This document shows positions 1-9,609 of a stretch of 64,000 nucleotides of DNA, piece by piece (position 1 is the stretch's first letter; each line of letters opens with the position of its first letter). This DNA is from Mortierella sp. BCC40632. Lineage: Eukaryota; Mortierellomycota; Mortierellomycetes; Mortierellales; Mortierellaceae. The position numbers were made by a program, and so were the translations under genes. Where the stretch lies: NCBI GenBank assembly GCA_011634665.1, contig WAEK01000001.1:2912001-2976000 (forward strand), read 5' to 3'. The notes beneath the pieces were generated by a model. It saw nothing but the letters and a program-made list of their open reading frames with translations, was not told the DNA's origin and did no database searches.

Positions 1-1962
1 CTTGTCCCGTTCGCTGAAGACTCCGACGAGGGCAAACGGGATGGGAAAGACGGGACCATGGGCAGGGAAGACAGCCCCAAGGGCGAGGAGAATGACTCCC
101 AGTATCAAAAGAACGCCCAGTTGTCTACACCAAAGAATGATAGTCAACTCTCGCCACAGGTCTCTTCAAGGTATGAAAGAATGAGAGGCAAAGAGTCGAG
201 CCATAGGCCACTCTTTTAACCGTTTTTAAATCATCCTGATGGCGATCTGGACCATTGACATTAACCAAATCATTCGTCTCCATTAGACATTCTAGAACTC
301 CTCCTTCCACTGCACCAACTGGTCTCTTGACTCCACTGGAGCGGAAAGCAAAGTCTCTTGAAAACAGCACCGACACCACAGAGGACAATAGGGAGAACGA
401 GACAGCCACAAGTCTGACCAGCGACGACCCGCTCTCTCAGTACCTCATCCCAACCAGGACACACCACATTCGTCCAAAGGGTCTGTCGTCACACAAGAGA
501 GAGATATCCCCTCGAGGGGAATCCTCCGAGGAGAACGACGTCAGTGACGGAGAGACTTTTCATGATGCACTTGATGAGACGGATAGTGCAGACTTTGGCC
601 CAGACTCGATCGGGCGCGCCTTTTCTGAAGAACCAGGAATGTTTGGTGCTAGCAAGAAGCGACGCCGGTGGGAAGTAACCCCCTACACGCCTTTGTTGCA
701 CCACCGACAACACAGTGAAACCAAGCGCATTGCCCTGATGTCGTCATTGCCGTACAGGGCGAAGCCATTGGAGGCCGTAGGACTTCTTCGACCTCGTTCA
801 TCTACGCCTGTGCCTCAGCAGACCTTTCTTCCATCACCTCGCTCACCAACACCCTGCTTGGATAATCGAAGATACTCGATCAGCTCTGATATCTCGACCA
901 ATTCCAACCTGAGCGTGACTCCCAGCACTCTGTGGTCAAGGCAGGACTGGAAGGAGCTGGAACAACTTTACAATGAGATGCAAGGGAGCACACTGTCCGA
1001 AAGTGAACTCGACCAAATTGCTGAACGTTTCCTACGAATTCAGAACCAGCACACATACCCAGGAAGCAAAACTTGGAGCAAGTAAGGATTAATAGAAGGA
1101 GAAACTAACATCCGATACCGTAAAAGTTGTCCTTTGCATCCATGGTTGTGTAGGATAACCCTTACTGACTTGGACCATTCTCATTTATGAACTCACTTCT
1201 AGGGAAATGATTCTCACACGCTGTGTAGCGCTCCACAGAGTCCGCAATAACAATCAGTGGACAGTACAAAGCAGAGTAATGCAAACCATCTCTTTTATTA
1301 GTATCCAGATCCTGACGCTTTTATGTCAATATCAGAAAATTTGGTCTAACTTATCCTCCTTCCTCCCTTGGCAATAATAGACGCGCTCGATTGAGAATAG
1401 AGCAATCCGTTCATCCAATCATCATGGACAAGATCGTCACAGGGCTTCACCATACCCCGGACTGGGAAGAAATCTGAATGGAGACAGGACATTGTCAACG
1501 GACGAGTCGATTTCTGCTTTTGTTCAAAACAGGAGATCAGAACGGAACCATCGCCATCGATCCACAGAGCAAGGATATCAAATCAAATCAGTCTTTAAGC
1601 ATCGGTTAGCAACGGGACTTTCGTCGGTCCGACAACTATTACCCTTCTGGAAGGATGTCGAAAAGGGCAATGCCAATATCAAAGAAGAGGTTGCTATCCC
1701 CTTGGTCAAAACCTGTACGGTCCAAACCGTGGTTGATGCCTTTGAAAGTCAAACCCCTGAGGATGAGATCTCGTATTCGGGGTCTGTACCCTCCTCTGCC
1801 TGTTCTTCCAGAAAGGGCTCTGTTATTGGACATGGATGCAGGAGTGATCAAGATGAGAAGGATTCGGACAGTGGATCAGTAACCAGTGTAGCCAAGATGC
1901 TAGCAGATGGCCATGCATCTCGGTCAGCAAAAGCTACGTCTTCACGGCCATCAGCGCGTTAG
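1..1962 (+). CDS. Unidentified fungal protein, 5' end outside window
   Basis: I do not recognise the family. Preferred exons are 1-170, 287-1081 and 1443-1962, at least 494 residues, with the start codon upstream of the window. The 170/171 donor (AAG|GTATGA) and the acceptor at 285-286 (CATTAG) join in phase 2, keeping one frame from base 1. The protein is mostly disordered, rich in Ser, Thr, Pro, Asp and Glu, with an acidic stretch early on. The likely folded part is near the end of exon 2, where a WSRQDWKELEQLY helix is followed by an acidic helix with ELDQIAERFL. Exon 3 holds a basic and hydrophobic stretch around LLPFWKDVEKG, then a Ser-rich tail. The second intron (donor AA|GTAAGG at 1082) could instead use the acceptor at 1379-1380; this gives a different 31-residue C-terminus ending at 1477. 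No function is proposed. Confidence 0.6.
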
Positions 1963-2389
1963 CGGCCCCTCATTTACCCCTTTGTAGTCATCTCTCCCGC
2001 TTTTTTTTTTTTTTTCCTCCCTCCCCCCCTTTTTGCAGGCCAAGAGTAGGCCCAATTCATCCAAAGCATCACTCTCTTCTTCCTCTCCATCTTCCCTAAT
2101 CCAAGGACAATCTAATCCCATAAACTGGAGCTGCAACTGCGACGCGTCCTTTCCATTCACCAACACACATGCTTTTATTAAAAGAAAAAACGAAGAAAAA
2201 AAGGAAAAGGTGTATTTCATTGGACGTTGACTAGTCTATGAAAGCGAATTGAGGCGCATGAACCGATTTTGGAAAAGCACTAGCTGGTGCCGTACTCCAA
2301 AGACGAGTGCTCAATGAAATAAGACAGACAGACAAACAGAGAGACAGAGAGAGAGAGAGAAATGTATATGATGCTTGACCTAGTCATCC
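1963..2389. other. 3' intergenic interval between convergent genes
   Basis: This interval separates the ends of two convergent genes. It contains a T-run and C-run near 2000-2035, an A-rich stretch near 2180-2210 and a short GACA/GA repeat near 2325-2361. I see no further gene. It presumably holds both 3' untranslated regions. Confidence 0.5.
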
Positions 2390-2914
2390 TTAATCAACAA
2401 GGATGGCGGCTGTCAAGGCCATACCCGAGAAGAGTGCCGATATCAGAGTATGGCTGATTTCAATTCGAGTTCCTGACGATTTAGTAGATGGGGCACTACT
2501 AGGGGCTGAACCTGTCTTGGGACCTGTTACGTTATTGCTAGGTTCCTTTTCCAGATTGGAAGTGGCCAGATCGCCTGACCCAGTGACGAAAGGGAGATGT
2601 TCCATCGAACTGTTTCCTGCATCCCGTTTGAGAGTACTTGGGTAACGACACGAACCATTGCCGGTACAGACTGTACCACTTGGACAGCAGAAACCTAGAA
2701 AAAAAAAAAAAAAAAGTGGAGAGTCAGGGAGTTCCCAAATGTTTGCCAGGATGAATTTTTGTTTGTTTGTTTCTTTACCAGTGCAGCGGACGGGATAGAC
2801 ACTTGGACAGGCACAGTTTTGACCATCAGGAGTACAACCGTGTTTACAACACAAGAGACCGCATACATCAGCAAAGTTGGGACAAGAGCATGTTGTGTCG
2901 CCTTTGCAGCCATG

Positions 2915-2951
<37 letters not shown>

Positions 2952-3535
2952 GGAATAACACGATTCGATGATTAGAGAGAATAAGAACTACTTTGAAGAA
3001 AAAAAGATCAAAATTGAGAGGGAGCTTCGAAATTTCTTACGCGACAACAGACACTGCCACAATTGACAGGGAGGTTCTGTGGACAACATTTGCCATTAGA
3101 GCAACTAGTCGAGGGTGGACAGCAGTATCTCTTGTCCTTATCACTAGTGGAGAGAGAAATTAAGTATCAAAACGAGCAGAACAACGTACATGGACAGGTC
3201 TTTGGTCAGAGTACTTTTTTTTCCCTCCTCCTCCTCCTCCTCCTCCTTCTTCTAAAAGATGAAGCGACTTACTTGCAAGGAAGGTAAAAGGAAGGACAGC
3301 TGAGTTGACGCTTCGACAGGACATGGTCATCTTGACTGTCAGCAACAGGTTGGATTGGCGCAGAAGGATAGGGTCCAACGGCCAGAACGGCTAACGCATT
3401 GGGCCTACCCACATTCTCCTCCGCAGTGGTCTCAATGTACATTCCAGGAACCTCTCGTGGTTCACCATGGGTGACACAGGCCAAGAGTACGAAAAGGAGC
3501 AAAAGAGTTGGAAGCCTTTGATAAATCGAACGCAT
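2390..3535 (-). CDS. Secreted, probably GPI-anchored cysteine-rich protein
   Basis: Four exons on the minus strand, 3535-3273, 3143-3041, 2914-2779 and 2694-2390, give 268 residues. Each junction has a GTAAG-like donor, an AG acceptor and a matching phase. The first 25 residues form a signal peptide (MRSIYQRLPTLLLLFVLLAC). A dibasic KRQ follows near residue 80. The central half has repeated Cys pairs of the CCPPSTSC and CCPSGTVC type, about two dozen cysteines in all, as in granulin-like or chitin-binding-like fungal surface proteins. After a Ser/Thr/Pro/Asn linker the C-terminus ends in a hydrophobic segment (LISALFSGMALTAAILV), typical of a GPI-attachment signal. A cell-wall or surface role is inferred; no catalytic motif is visible. 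Two of its introns carry long sense-strand T-runs directly before the acceptor AG. Confidence 0.8.
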
Positions 3536-4449
3536 CCTGGTTACTTGAGGGAATGAGAGAATTTAAGTAGAGTGAACGAGAATGAAAGTTGAGAAGCTTG
3601 TGGGAGAAAGGGGGGGGATGGGAGTAATTGGATTGAGAAGGAGAGAGGGATAAGGATTTCGACATGGGGTCTGGTTCCCATTTTTATAGAAACAGATAGA
3701 CAAACCCACTCTGATCCATTTCACTTGAGGCGAGTCTCCCAAGTGTGGCAAGAATCCTTCTCTCTCTTTCACTCTCTGTCCTCCTTCCCCTTTCTCTTTT
3801 GTTCTCTAACGTAAAAGTTGTCGAAAGTGCATTTTCAACTGTGCGACGAGAGAGTTGCTTCACACTGGAGTCGTGTTTCCATAAAATGTTTCCCAAAAAA
3901 GGATCGTTCTTTCAAAGAGCCGCCCCAAACCATCCAAAATAAAATTAACAAGGTCAGAGTTGAACTACTACTCGCCCTCCGCCGTTCTTTCTCAGGGGGT
4001 CCGTGCATCTTAATTTTTTTAATAGCCTCAATGACACGGCCAATGTGGCCGAGTGACATTAAATCAATGAACGTGTTAATGGAGTCCATGAGTGAGGGAT
4101 AAACTTAAAAGTCGTTTATTCTCAAGTGGGTGGTTGTTTGTGCAAGCTGACTAGGATGCAGAGCTTAAAAGAGCTGCTTTCTTAGTACATTTGAAGCAAT
4201 CAATATTGCCTCTCTCTTTCTCTCTTCTTCCTTCAAGTGGTGCTAAGGACCATCATCTACAAGAAAATGAAAAAGAATACTGGTGCTGGCTCTCCTCCTT
4301 GATAGCTTGTGCCATCCACAACTACCTTTTTTTTTTTTTTTTTTTTTTTCTCATCCACTCTTGTGCCTCCGCTTCACTACAATTTCATCCCCCGCTTGAC
4401 TGATCTCCGTTTCAACAAAAGGCTTCCACTGGGTTACATGAGTCACATT

Positions 4450-4485
<36 letters not shown>

Positions 4486-5113
4486 CCATTTCTCTTGATG
4501 CCTAATTTGCCTCTTTTTCTTGACCTTACTCCGCCCCTATTCTCAACCATAAACTAGACTTCATGTTGGGACTGGTTTGAGGAGGAGGAGGAGGAGGAGG
4601 AAAGCGCTGTGGCTATTGGAGGCCATAGTGTTGATCATGCGCAAAGAGTTTGGTCCGAGGGTATTTTACTTGTTCCACCAGATCCTTGTGAGTGGGTTCT
4701 ATGCTTCCCCTCCTTTCTACTCAAGATGAGCTCAACAACAACAACAACAACAACAACAAAAAAAAAAAAAAAAAGGAACGCTACTTGGAAGAGGCGAGTG
4801 GAGATGATGATAAGGAGAGAGCAAATTTTTTTTGTCCACCAGCTTCTGAGTAATTTGCTGGTTCTATTGGTCCTTGTTTGAGAACAGAGAATGGCTTCTG
4901 GTTATTTTTTTCACGTTTTTGGCTCATGATGGTTCTGAAAAAAAAAAAAAAGAAGGAAGTCGTCAATCTCGATCTCTTTAGCCAACCTTACACAAAAAGA
5001 GAAACGGTGGAATGAGCTACTATGCCAAAAAGAACTCCACATGGGCGGACGGGGCAAAAAGGAAACCGAACCGGGAACCCGGTTCCTGATCTCCTTACTT
5101 CCCAAACTGGAAG
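3536..5113. other. Intergenic, repeat-rich, no gene seen
   Basis: About 1.6 kb upstream of the cysteine-rich protein gene and downstream of the tRNA. It contains a T-run at about 4325-4349, a (CT)n tract at about 4457-4482, (GGA)n near 4583-4600 and (ACA)n near 4735-4757. The short open frames are Ser/Leu/Phe-rich translations of pyrimidine tracts and have no recognisable domain. Confidence 0.5.
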
Positions 5114-5125
5114 AAAAAACAAAAA
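5114..5125 (-). terminator. Pol III T-run terminator of tRNA-Trp
   Basis: On the minus strand, five Ts begin 6 nt after the tRNA 3' end and a run of six Ts follows. This is the standard RNA polymerase III terminator arrangement. Confidence 0.75.
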
Positions 5126-5130
5126 GAAAT

Positions 5131-5202
5131 GGAGAATGAGAGACTTGAACTCCCGACCTTCCGCTTTGGAGACGGACGCGCTGCCAATTGCGCCAATCCT
5201 CC
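5131..5202 (-). tRNA. tRNA-Trp (anticodon CCA), intronless
   Basis: The minus strand folds into a full 72-nt cloverleaf. The acceptor stem pairs GGAGGAT with ATTCTCC, with one G-U pair. The D stem is GCGC/GCGC. The anticodon stem is TCCGT/GCGGA around a CTCCAAA loop, placing CCA at positions 34-36. The variable loop is AGGTC, and the T stem GGGAG/CTCTC encloses TTCAAGT. No intron is present and CCA is not encoded, as expected in eukaryotes. A retroelement is inserted 114 bp upstream of its 5' end. Confidence 0.93.
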
Positions 5203-5298
5203 TATTTGATCTGTCGAACGGGATCAACAATGCCCTTTTGAAAGTCATTCTTGATACGTTATTTCCCGAACTTTCCATTATTTCCTTGCTGGATGGTG

Positions 5299-5316
5299 GC
5301 CAACAGATCCATCCTT
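5299..5316 (+). repeat. Target-site duplication, left copy (18 bp)
   Basis: GCCAACAGATCCATCCTT is identical to 7909-7926. It directly precedes the ATG that opens the retroelement ORF, so the two copies bracket the inserted segment. Confidence 0.9.
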
Positions 5317-7672
5317 ATGGGAAAGAGGAAAGTGATGCCTCCATGGTTCCAGAGGGTGCAGGCCCATGTGTGTGGTGTGGAGGAGCAGAGGCAAACACGA
5401 GAGAGGTGGGTGGAGAAGCAAGAGGAGAAGGTAGAGACACTGCTGGACAATATCGAAACGGACGCGTCATACACCACAGAGGAAGAAGGGGAAGAAGAGG
5501 AAAGCGACGATGAGGGTGAAGATGAAGAGGTGAGAGAGATGGAGGAGATAGACCAACCAAGAGTTTTTTCAATGCAAAACAGGGCTAACACCAAAAGAAT
5601 GGTGGAGACCTATGAACAAAGAATAATGAGGAAGGAGGAATGGGGTGATGAGAGTGAATGCCAACGAGGGAGGAAACAAGTGGATCCAGAAAGAGAATCG
5701 TGAGGTCGAGTTTGAGGTGCTGGAAAAAAGATTGGAGAAGGAATGGGAAAAAAGAGAAGAAGAAAGAAGAAGGAAGATGAGGAAAAGAGAGAAAAGGGAG
5801 CGTGTGAAGAGAGAGAAGAGGGAGCGTGCGAGACTCATCCTCAGACGGAGGAGCCAGAGGAAGAGGCAGGCAAAAGGGACGGCCAAGAGGCGAAGAAGGC
5901 CCTTGCTGTACAGGCTTGCAGCCCTCCAGGACTTCAACAGCCTTCGGAAAGACAACAGAGTCCGCAAAGAAGGCGATGAAGCGTTTGCAAATGCCGCAAT
6001 GCCCATTTGGAACGCCGAGGAGTGGGAGCAAGGGCTTAACCGACCCGAAATCTTGCAGCTGAACGAGGAGGCCACAAACAACATCAGCCGGTGGAGAGAG
6101 CAACTCAAGGATGAAGTATGCCTGGAGTTGTATACAGATGGATCGCTAAAACACTATGCCACCGAGCAAGCCAAGATGACGTTTGGAGTGGTCGTGAAAA
6201 GCGGTTTAGGGTACGAGGAGGTTATTGCAGGGACGGTCGAGGGATATGCATCATCGACTAAAAGGCCGAGTTGCTTGGACTTCTTGCAGCAATTATGTGC
6301 AGCCCGCGAGGGAAGGAAGTAACAATCAGGCTCGACAACGATGCTGTGGTCCAGGGGTTTGAGAAGCTGGTGAAGGGAAGAGTGGGACGCCACGAGGAGG
6401 ATGAAGCAGAGAGCGACGTATGCTGAATGGTGGACATGGGTGCACCAGTCCTACTGCGACCAAGGTGGAAAGATTGAGGTAGAGTGGGTAAAAGGCCACT
6501 CAGGAAATCCAGGTAACGAAGCAGCAGACCGCTTAGCGTCCAAGGCACATCGGACGGCTAGGATCCCATGGGAACTTCCAAAGCTGGTTAAGGATGGATA
6601 TGGGTGCAGGGCTAGTTTCATGGATCACGCAGTGGAGGACGATGCTCGCCAAGTCTTGAAGCTACAGTCGGCAGCGAGGGCCCACCAGCACTGGGTCAGA
6701 CAGAACAGGACGAGGCGATACATCTCCGATTGGAAAGCAATCGAGTGGAGCGCGACACTGGAGATCATTCACGAGAGGAACGCACCGAGGAGTTTCTACA
6801 CGAGTGAAGGAGACTGCCAGAGGCGATCGCACAGGTTGAAGAAGCTGCACGGGATGCTTCCGACACTAAGCGAGATGAAGAAGCGACACCCAGACCTGTA
6901 TGATACCGACACGTGCAGGGTCTGCGAGGAGGAAACCGAGACGATGGAGCACATCTGGGAATGCAGGGCCACAAAGGAGGAGCAGGAGGAAGGGTGGCGA
7001 GAGGCGGTGAAGGCCGTGAAGGAGAGTGGAAAGAGGAAGTGGAAGAGAGAGTGCAAGGCGTGGTTGGAGGAAGCGAGGGACGCTAGGAGGAACGGTGGTT
7101 CACCCAAGAGGAAAAAACCAACGTTCACGGAGAAGAGTGAAGGGGATCTTTGGGACTCCTTGGAGGGATCTTTGAAGGAGTTGAAGAGATCAGACCCAGG
7201 GAGGTTGAACAGAGATCGAGGCACAGGAGGAATGCAGAGCCGCAACACACAATCATGGAGGCGTATCAGGGAATGGTACCTGAAGTGATGATAACAAGCT
7301 GGAAGAGAATGCACAGGACGACAAGACCGATAGCGAAGGATATGGCGACTCGATTTATCGAAGCCATTGAGGAATTTGGACGCACGCAGATCTGGGGACA
7401 GAGGTGTACAGCCACAGTGGACTGGGAAAAGACGAAAGGAATCACTGCGGTGAGCAAACGCGCCGGGAGACGCAATGGTGATGGGGAGACACCAACCCAG
7501 CCACAGTGATTTCTCAGACTTGAACAGTCCACAGCGGCCGAAGCCCGACCTCAGAGAGGCGTACAGAGAGGCGGATGAAACAGTTCTGAAGTATGTGCAG
7601 GGAAAGACTAAGCTGAATGTGATGGAGCGGCTAGGAAGCTGGAAAAAAGTGTTGACAATGGACGCCGGCTAA
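5317..7672 (+). pseudogene. Frameshifted RNase H / zinc-knuckle ORF of the retroelement
   Basis: Coding remains occupy successive frames. Positions 5317-5703 encode a Glu/Arg-rich segment opening with ATG at the first base of the element. Positions 5645-6322 encode a Lys/Arg-rich coil and the start of RNase H (LYTDGS, first catalytic Asp). About 6265-6424 encode AELLGLLAA (catalytic Glu) and IRLDND (second Asp). About 6386-7288 encode VKGHSGNPGNEAADRLA (His and last Asp) and a zinc knuckle, CRVC...HIWEC, near 6920-6965. Positions 7255-7509 hold the terminal region with IWGQRC and VDW. The final frame, 7475-7672, is open but of unknown value. Breaks near 5640, 6265, 6390 and 7255 prevent a full-length product. 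All RNase H catalytic residues survive, but in three frames. Confidence 0.85.
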
Positions 7673-7908
7673 AAGACGACGAATGAGCGCAACAGGCCAC
7701 GTAGGGGGGTGGGCGGACAATACTCGACCCATTCATGCGATGTGAGTGATGCCGAAGAGTATATGGACACTGTAGACTAGATTCTGTAGTATCCATTTGC
7801 GAGATTCCTTCTCGTTTAAGGTCCAAGTGACAACAGGGCGGCCCCGGCCGCCCTGGTATACCATAAACTCTGCATGCCCACATGGGGTCCTTGTTAACAA
7901 AAAAAAAA
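5317..7908 (+). mobile_element. Truncated non-LTR (LINE-type) retroelement with poly(A) tail
   Basis: A 2,592-bp unit bounded by perfect 18-bp direct repeats and ending in ten As (7899-7908) directly against the right repeat. A variable-length duplication plus 3' poly(A) is the mark of target-primed reverse transcription. Inside are remnants of the 3' part of a LINE ORF: a charged coiled-coil-like region, an RNase H domain, a zinc knuckle and a terminal region with a spaced W...RC...W pattern, as I recall from glomeromycete/mucoromycete LINEs. There are no reverse-transcriptase or endonuclease motifs, so it is 5'-truncated or non-autonomous. The intact duplication suggests a fairly recent insertion despite the frameshifts, so the source copy may already have been broken. 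Confidence 0.88.
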
Positions 7909-7926
7909 GCCAACAGATCCATCCTT
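7909..7926 (+). repeat. Target-site duplication, right copy (18 bp)
   Basis: Identical to 5299-5316 and abutting the poly(A) tail of the retroelement. Host sequence resumes after 7926. Confidence 0.9.
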
Positions 7927-8549
7927 GGTGTCTTTGCCCCTGGATCAATGGGATCGCTGTCCTGGATATGGGGCCCCATCCTCCCAAACAAAGGAGATCC
8001 AGTTTGACGCCTTCTTCTTCTTCTTTTTTTTTTACCGCATCGAATGAGATACGGGTACCCTTTGTCGGAGGAGTAGTGTACTAGGAGGACCTTGTAGGAA
8101 ACTATCCATCTAAGTCAACCAGAAAATAAAAAAAAAAATGAATGAATGAATGAAAGAGAGAGAATGAAAGAGAGAAGGGAAGAGAGATCTGTACAAGATA
8201 CGCCTAAATCATACCTGGTATGAATAATGAATGAGAAAGTAGGAGTTACCTTTTGAAAGTAGGGTAGAGAAGTAACCAACTCTTGAAAAAAAAAATGCAA
8301 GTGCATTTTATTCTGTAGTGTCTTCAGCCTGCCCCTAGTCACCTTGCTTTCCCCATTCTCTACCTTCATTTGTCAGCGTTCTTCCTTCTGAACTGCATTT
8401 TCCAGAAAAACGGATGACGACGGCCGGGATATATCAACAAAAAAGGCCATATATTTGTTTAACAACAATAACATCACCGTCATGAAAATAATAAAAAAGA
8501 AATGGGCCCATCTCACCCTATCCTCCTTTTTTTTCTTCTCCTTTCCTGT
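7927..8549. other. Intergenic, 3' of the hydroxylase gene
   Basis: No gene seen. It contains a CTT/T-run at about 8013-8033 and a short (GAAT)n repeat near 8138-8152. It includes the probable 3' untranslated region of the minus-strand prolyl hydroxylase gene. Confidence 0.5.
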
Positions 8550-9609
8550 TTATCGGTACCAGGATGTGAGAGCAATGCGCTCATTAAAGGCAGGAAGGAC
8601 AGCATGGTCCATGACACCGCTCAAAAAGACAACACACCGTGCTGCCATTGGGGCCACATCGATCTGTTTTTCATCCTCATCTCCAAGTCCCTTATCAAAG
8701 ATCCTCAGCTCTCCACCATCTCCTTGTTTCCAGTCTGGGTTGAAATAAACGATGGCCTAGAAATGTGCAGTAGAAAAAAAAAAAAAAAAAAAGGAGGAGA
8801 GCAGGTCAAAAAAAAAAAAAAGGTGATATCGAGCCTTACTTTGATACTGAATAGAGCAAAGGAGACAAACAGAGTAATGTCGTCAAAAAATGTCCTCTTC
8901 TTTTTCTTACTGTGACGCGTCGTTGATCTCGGTCCTCGCGATCATCCGTAGGGAAGGAGTCTCGGTGGCGTTCATAGTGACTCGAGTCGGGTGGGTAGTA
9001 GGCTAGCTGATACTCAGCTTGTCCATGCAAATGTACAACCCGTTCCAAATCCGCATGAAGACTCTTTGAAAACCAATCCACACAGTGGTTCAGGGCCGAA
9101 GATTGATCCAAAAACTTGGATCCAGGCGAGACCCAGATCGTGTAGTCTCCACGGGCGGTTCCATCACGGAAAGGATCATCCGTCTCACTATGCCGCCCAC
9201 TGGCCTTGTCCATTTGTCCTGTTCGGAACATTTCTGTAGCCCATTCACGAACTTCTTGAATCACCTTCTTATCGATCACATCGTTGAGGATGGTGAAGCC
9301 CTGGTGAAAGAGCTCGTTGGCATTGTCTGCCGATAGGACCTTGAACGCCTTCGAGTCCACGTCCTCGTTAAAGAGTTCCTGTGCAAGGATCAGTGGAGGC
9401 ATCGAATCGTCCAGGTGCTGGAGTAGCTCCATCTCTGTTATCTCCTCCACCTCCTCGACTTCTTCGTCTCCTTCCTCGTACTCGTAATCGGAGGGAAGAG
9501 ATTCGACCTCGTCACCGGGGAATGCTGGCAACTCTGTTTTGGCATGGGATTTCACATACTGCATAATGCGGCTCTCCAGAGCATCGTCCTTTGATGTCGA
9601 AGGATCCAT
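8550..9609 (-). CDS. EGLN/PHD-like prolyl 4-hydroxylase (2-oxoglutarate, Fe(II))
   Basis: Two exons, 9609-8911 and 8756-8550, join in phase 0 and give 301 residues. ATG 9609 (MDPSTSKDD) is chosen because the frame upstream of it is low-complexity. An acidic N-terminal region (EYEEGDEEVEEVEE) precedes the double-stranded beta-helix domain. The iron ligands are visible: His-x-Asp in YERHRDSFP at the end of exon 1, and the distal His in VMDHAVLP in exon 2. The 2-oxoglutarate-binding Arg is in NERIALTSWYR, which ends the protein. YQLAYYPPDSSHY before the His-x-Asp and AIVYFNPDW after it match the EGLN/P4H-TM subgroup, not collagen hydroxylases. The reaction hydroxylates prolyl residues using O2 and 2-oxoglutarate. 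A cytosolic or nuclear oxygen-sensing role is inferred from the family. The intron carries T-runs on the sense strand. Confidence 0.88.

Noticed and set aside
5022..5513. 163-codon frame crossing the tRNA and the retroelement boundary
   Set aside because: It runs through the tRNA gene on the opposite strand and across the duplication, so it cannot be one gene.
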